Below, piece by piece: positions 5,663 through 6,457 of a stretch of 6,457 nt of DNA. Under the pieces are notes generated by a model. It was given only the letters and a program-made list of their open reading frames with translations, was not told where the DNA came from and did not search any database. The stretch is from DALYDK01 sp964415715 (GTDB taxonomy: Bacteria; Patescibacteriota; Saccharimonadia; Saccharimonadales; CAIOMD01). Both the position numbers and the translations under genes were made by a program. The DNA lies in contig CAYQBK010000095.1 in assembly GCA_964415715.1 (NCBI GenBank), positions 1 to 6,457 on the forward strand, read 5' to 3'. Numbering within the stretch: the first letter of the stretch is position 1; the number at the start of each line of letters is the position of its first letter.

Positions 5663-5693
5663 AAATTTATAAGTATTAGAATATACTATAGTT
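5658..5693. promoter_or_regulatory. Divergent promoter region between GATase and xth genes
   Basis: Plus-strand TATACT (5682-5687) lies six bases before the xth ATG (5694), with TTCATA (5658-5663) 18 bp upstream as a possible -35 that overlaps the GATase start codon. Transcription would begin at the xth start codon. The same stretch contains the palindrome ACTATAGT (5685-5692), so TATAGT also reads on the minus strand (5690-5685), facing the GATase gene. It repeats the arrangement at 847-854 between rsmG and the nuclease gene. Confidence 0.5.
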
Positions 5694-6457
5694 ATGAAAA
5701 TATATAGCTGGAACGTCAATGGAATACGAGCGGTACTAAAAAAGGGCACTTTTCAGCAGTTTATTGCCGAACATCAACCCGACATACTAGGCCTGCAAGA
5801 AATAAAAGCTAACCAAGATCAAGTAACTGATATAAAGCTGCCAGAATATAACGAATACTGGAACAGCGCCGACAAAAAAGGCTACAGTGGCACAGCTATT
5901 TTTAGCAAAACCAAACCACTAAACGTACACTATGATATACCTGCAAAAATATCAGAAAAACATGGGCCGTTTGCCGATAAATACGGCAATCCATTGGCCG
6001 AAGGGCGCATAACCACTGCAGAATACGCTGATTTTTACTATGTAACTGTATATACACCAAACAGTAAAAGCGACCTGAGCCGGCTGAGTTTGCGCCACAC
6101 GGTATGGGACCCTGGTTTTTTGGCTTATTTGCAACATCTAGAAAAATCTAAGCCAGTAGTGTTTAGTGGTGACCTTAACGTTGCCTATAGCCCAGATGAC
6201 CTAGCCAGCCCCAAAGCCAATGTTGGCAAACATGGCTTTACAGACGAGGAAAGGGCAGGCTTTCAAAACTTTTAAGCTGCCGGGGTTGTCGAAACATTTC
6301 GCATATTTACGCCCACAGGCAATGGCGACTACAGCTGGTTGAAGCACTGGGCCAACGCCCGAGCTCGCAATGTTGTCTGGCGGATAGAATACTTGCTAGT
6401 GAGGAGTAGATCAAAAAACACGGTAAAATCTGCCAAAATACACGCCGACGCTAATGG
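5694..6457 (+). pseudogene. xth: Exodeoxyribonuclease III (AP endonuclease) with in-frame stop, 3' end outside window
   Basis: ExoIII/Xth cuts DNA at abasic sites and removes nucleotides 3' to 5' in base-excision repair. Residues 1-193 match the EEP nuclease fold: N7 in SWNVNGIR (5-12), E36 in LQEIK (34-38), Y120 in VTVYTPNS, D160 and N162 in SGDLNVA (158-164), and the DEERAGFQN segment (184-192). TAA at 6273-6275 then stops the frame. The same frame runs on without another stop to the window end and encodes the rest of the family: VETFR, GDYSWLKHWANARARNV and WRIEYLLV. The window ends just before the expected SDHxPV motif. A normal protein is about 250-270 residues, so the stop removes the part with the last catalytic residues. 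A TTA to TAA change at a usual Leu position would explain it. The base matching catalytic D229 of E. coli ExoIII encodes Glu (6387-6389). A nonsense mutation, early decay or a sequencing error are all possible. Confidence 0.85.

Noticed and set aside
5663..5749. N-terminal extension of the GATase to 5749
   Set aside because: It would overlap the xth coding region and add residues outside the GATase domain; the internal ATG gives a normal domain start.
6273..6275. TAA as a reassigned or read-through codon in xth
   Set aside because: Several other genes here, such as rsmG, the nuclease and the glycosidase-like gene, end normally at TAA, and the known CPR recoding concerns TGA to Gly, not TAA. 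A nonsense mutation or read error is simpler.
1..6457. CRISPR array, insertion sequence or defence system
   Set aside because: No regularly spaced repeats, transposase motifs, terminal repeats with target duplications or nuclease-helicase pairs are visible; all genes but one have ordinary housekeeping or envelope-type roles.

Overview
The window is AT-rich, gene-dense bacterial DNA with short intergenic gaps and mostly small, domain-sized proteins. I see no recognisable Shine-Dalgarno sequence before most starts. The gene mix (SmpB, RsmG, a small membrane-anchored nuclease, a GT2 glycosyltransferase, a single-pass glycosidase-like protein, a stand-alone class I glutamine amidotransferase and an ExoIII-type nuclease) and the codon style suggest a reduced-genome bacterium of the Patescibacteria/CPR type, possibly Saccharibacteria. 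That placement is an inference from style, not a proof.

Layout from left to right. Positions 1-180 hold no convincing gene. A rho-independent terminator (181-215) ends rsmG, which runs leftward (215-841). Only 20 bp separate rsmG from a divergent, membrane-anchored thermonuclease-like gene (862-1431). A long near-perfect inverted repeat (1434-1504) lies between that gene and the convergent GT2 glycosyltransferase (1510-2385, minus). A divergent promoter region (2386-2448) leads to a membrane-anchored clan GH-A-like protein (2449-3600). An unrecognised single-pass membrane protein follows on the minus strand (3682-4251). It is divergent from smpB (4407-4889, plus), which has a good leaderless-type promoter. 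A class I glutamine amidotransferase (4931-5662, minus) is divergent from an exodeoxyribonuclease III family gene (from 5694, plus). That last gene carries an in-frame TAA at 6273-6275 and stays open in the same frame to the window end.

No adjacent genes share a strand, so there is no operon: seven of the eight genes alternate direction with their neighbours and each seems to need its own promoter. In several cases a -10-like hexamer sits 5-7 nt before the start codon, which would give leaderless or nearly leaderless mRNAs. Functionally the window mixes translation maintenance (RsmG, SmpB), nucleic acid breakdown and repair (thermonuclease, ExoIII), envelope glycan work (GT2 and the glycosidase-like protein) and nitrogen transfer (glutamine amidotransferase). 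I see no CRISPR array, insertion sequence, tRNA, rRNA or tmRNA. The least ordinary signals are the broken xth gene with an altered catalytic position, the leaderless promoter pattern with palindromic -10 boxes between divergent genes, and the long inverted repeat.
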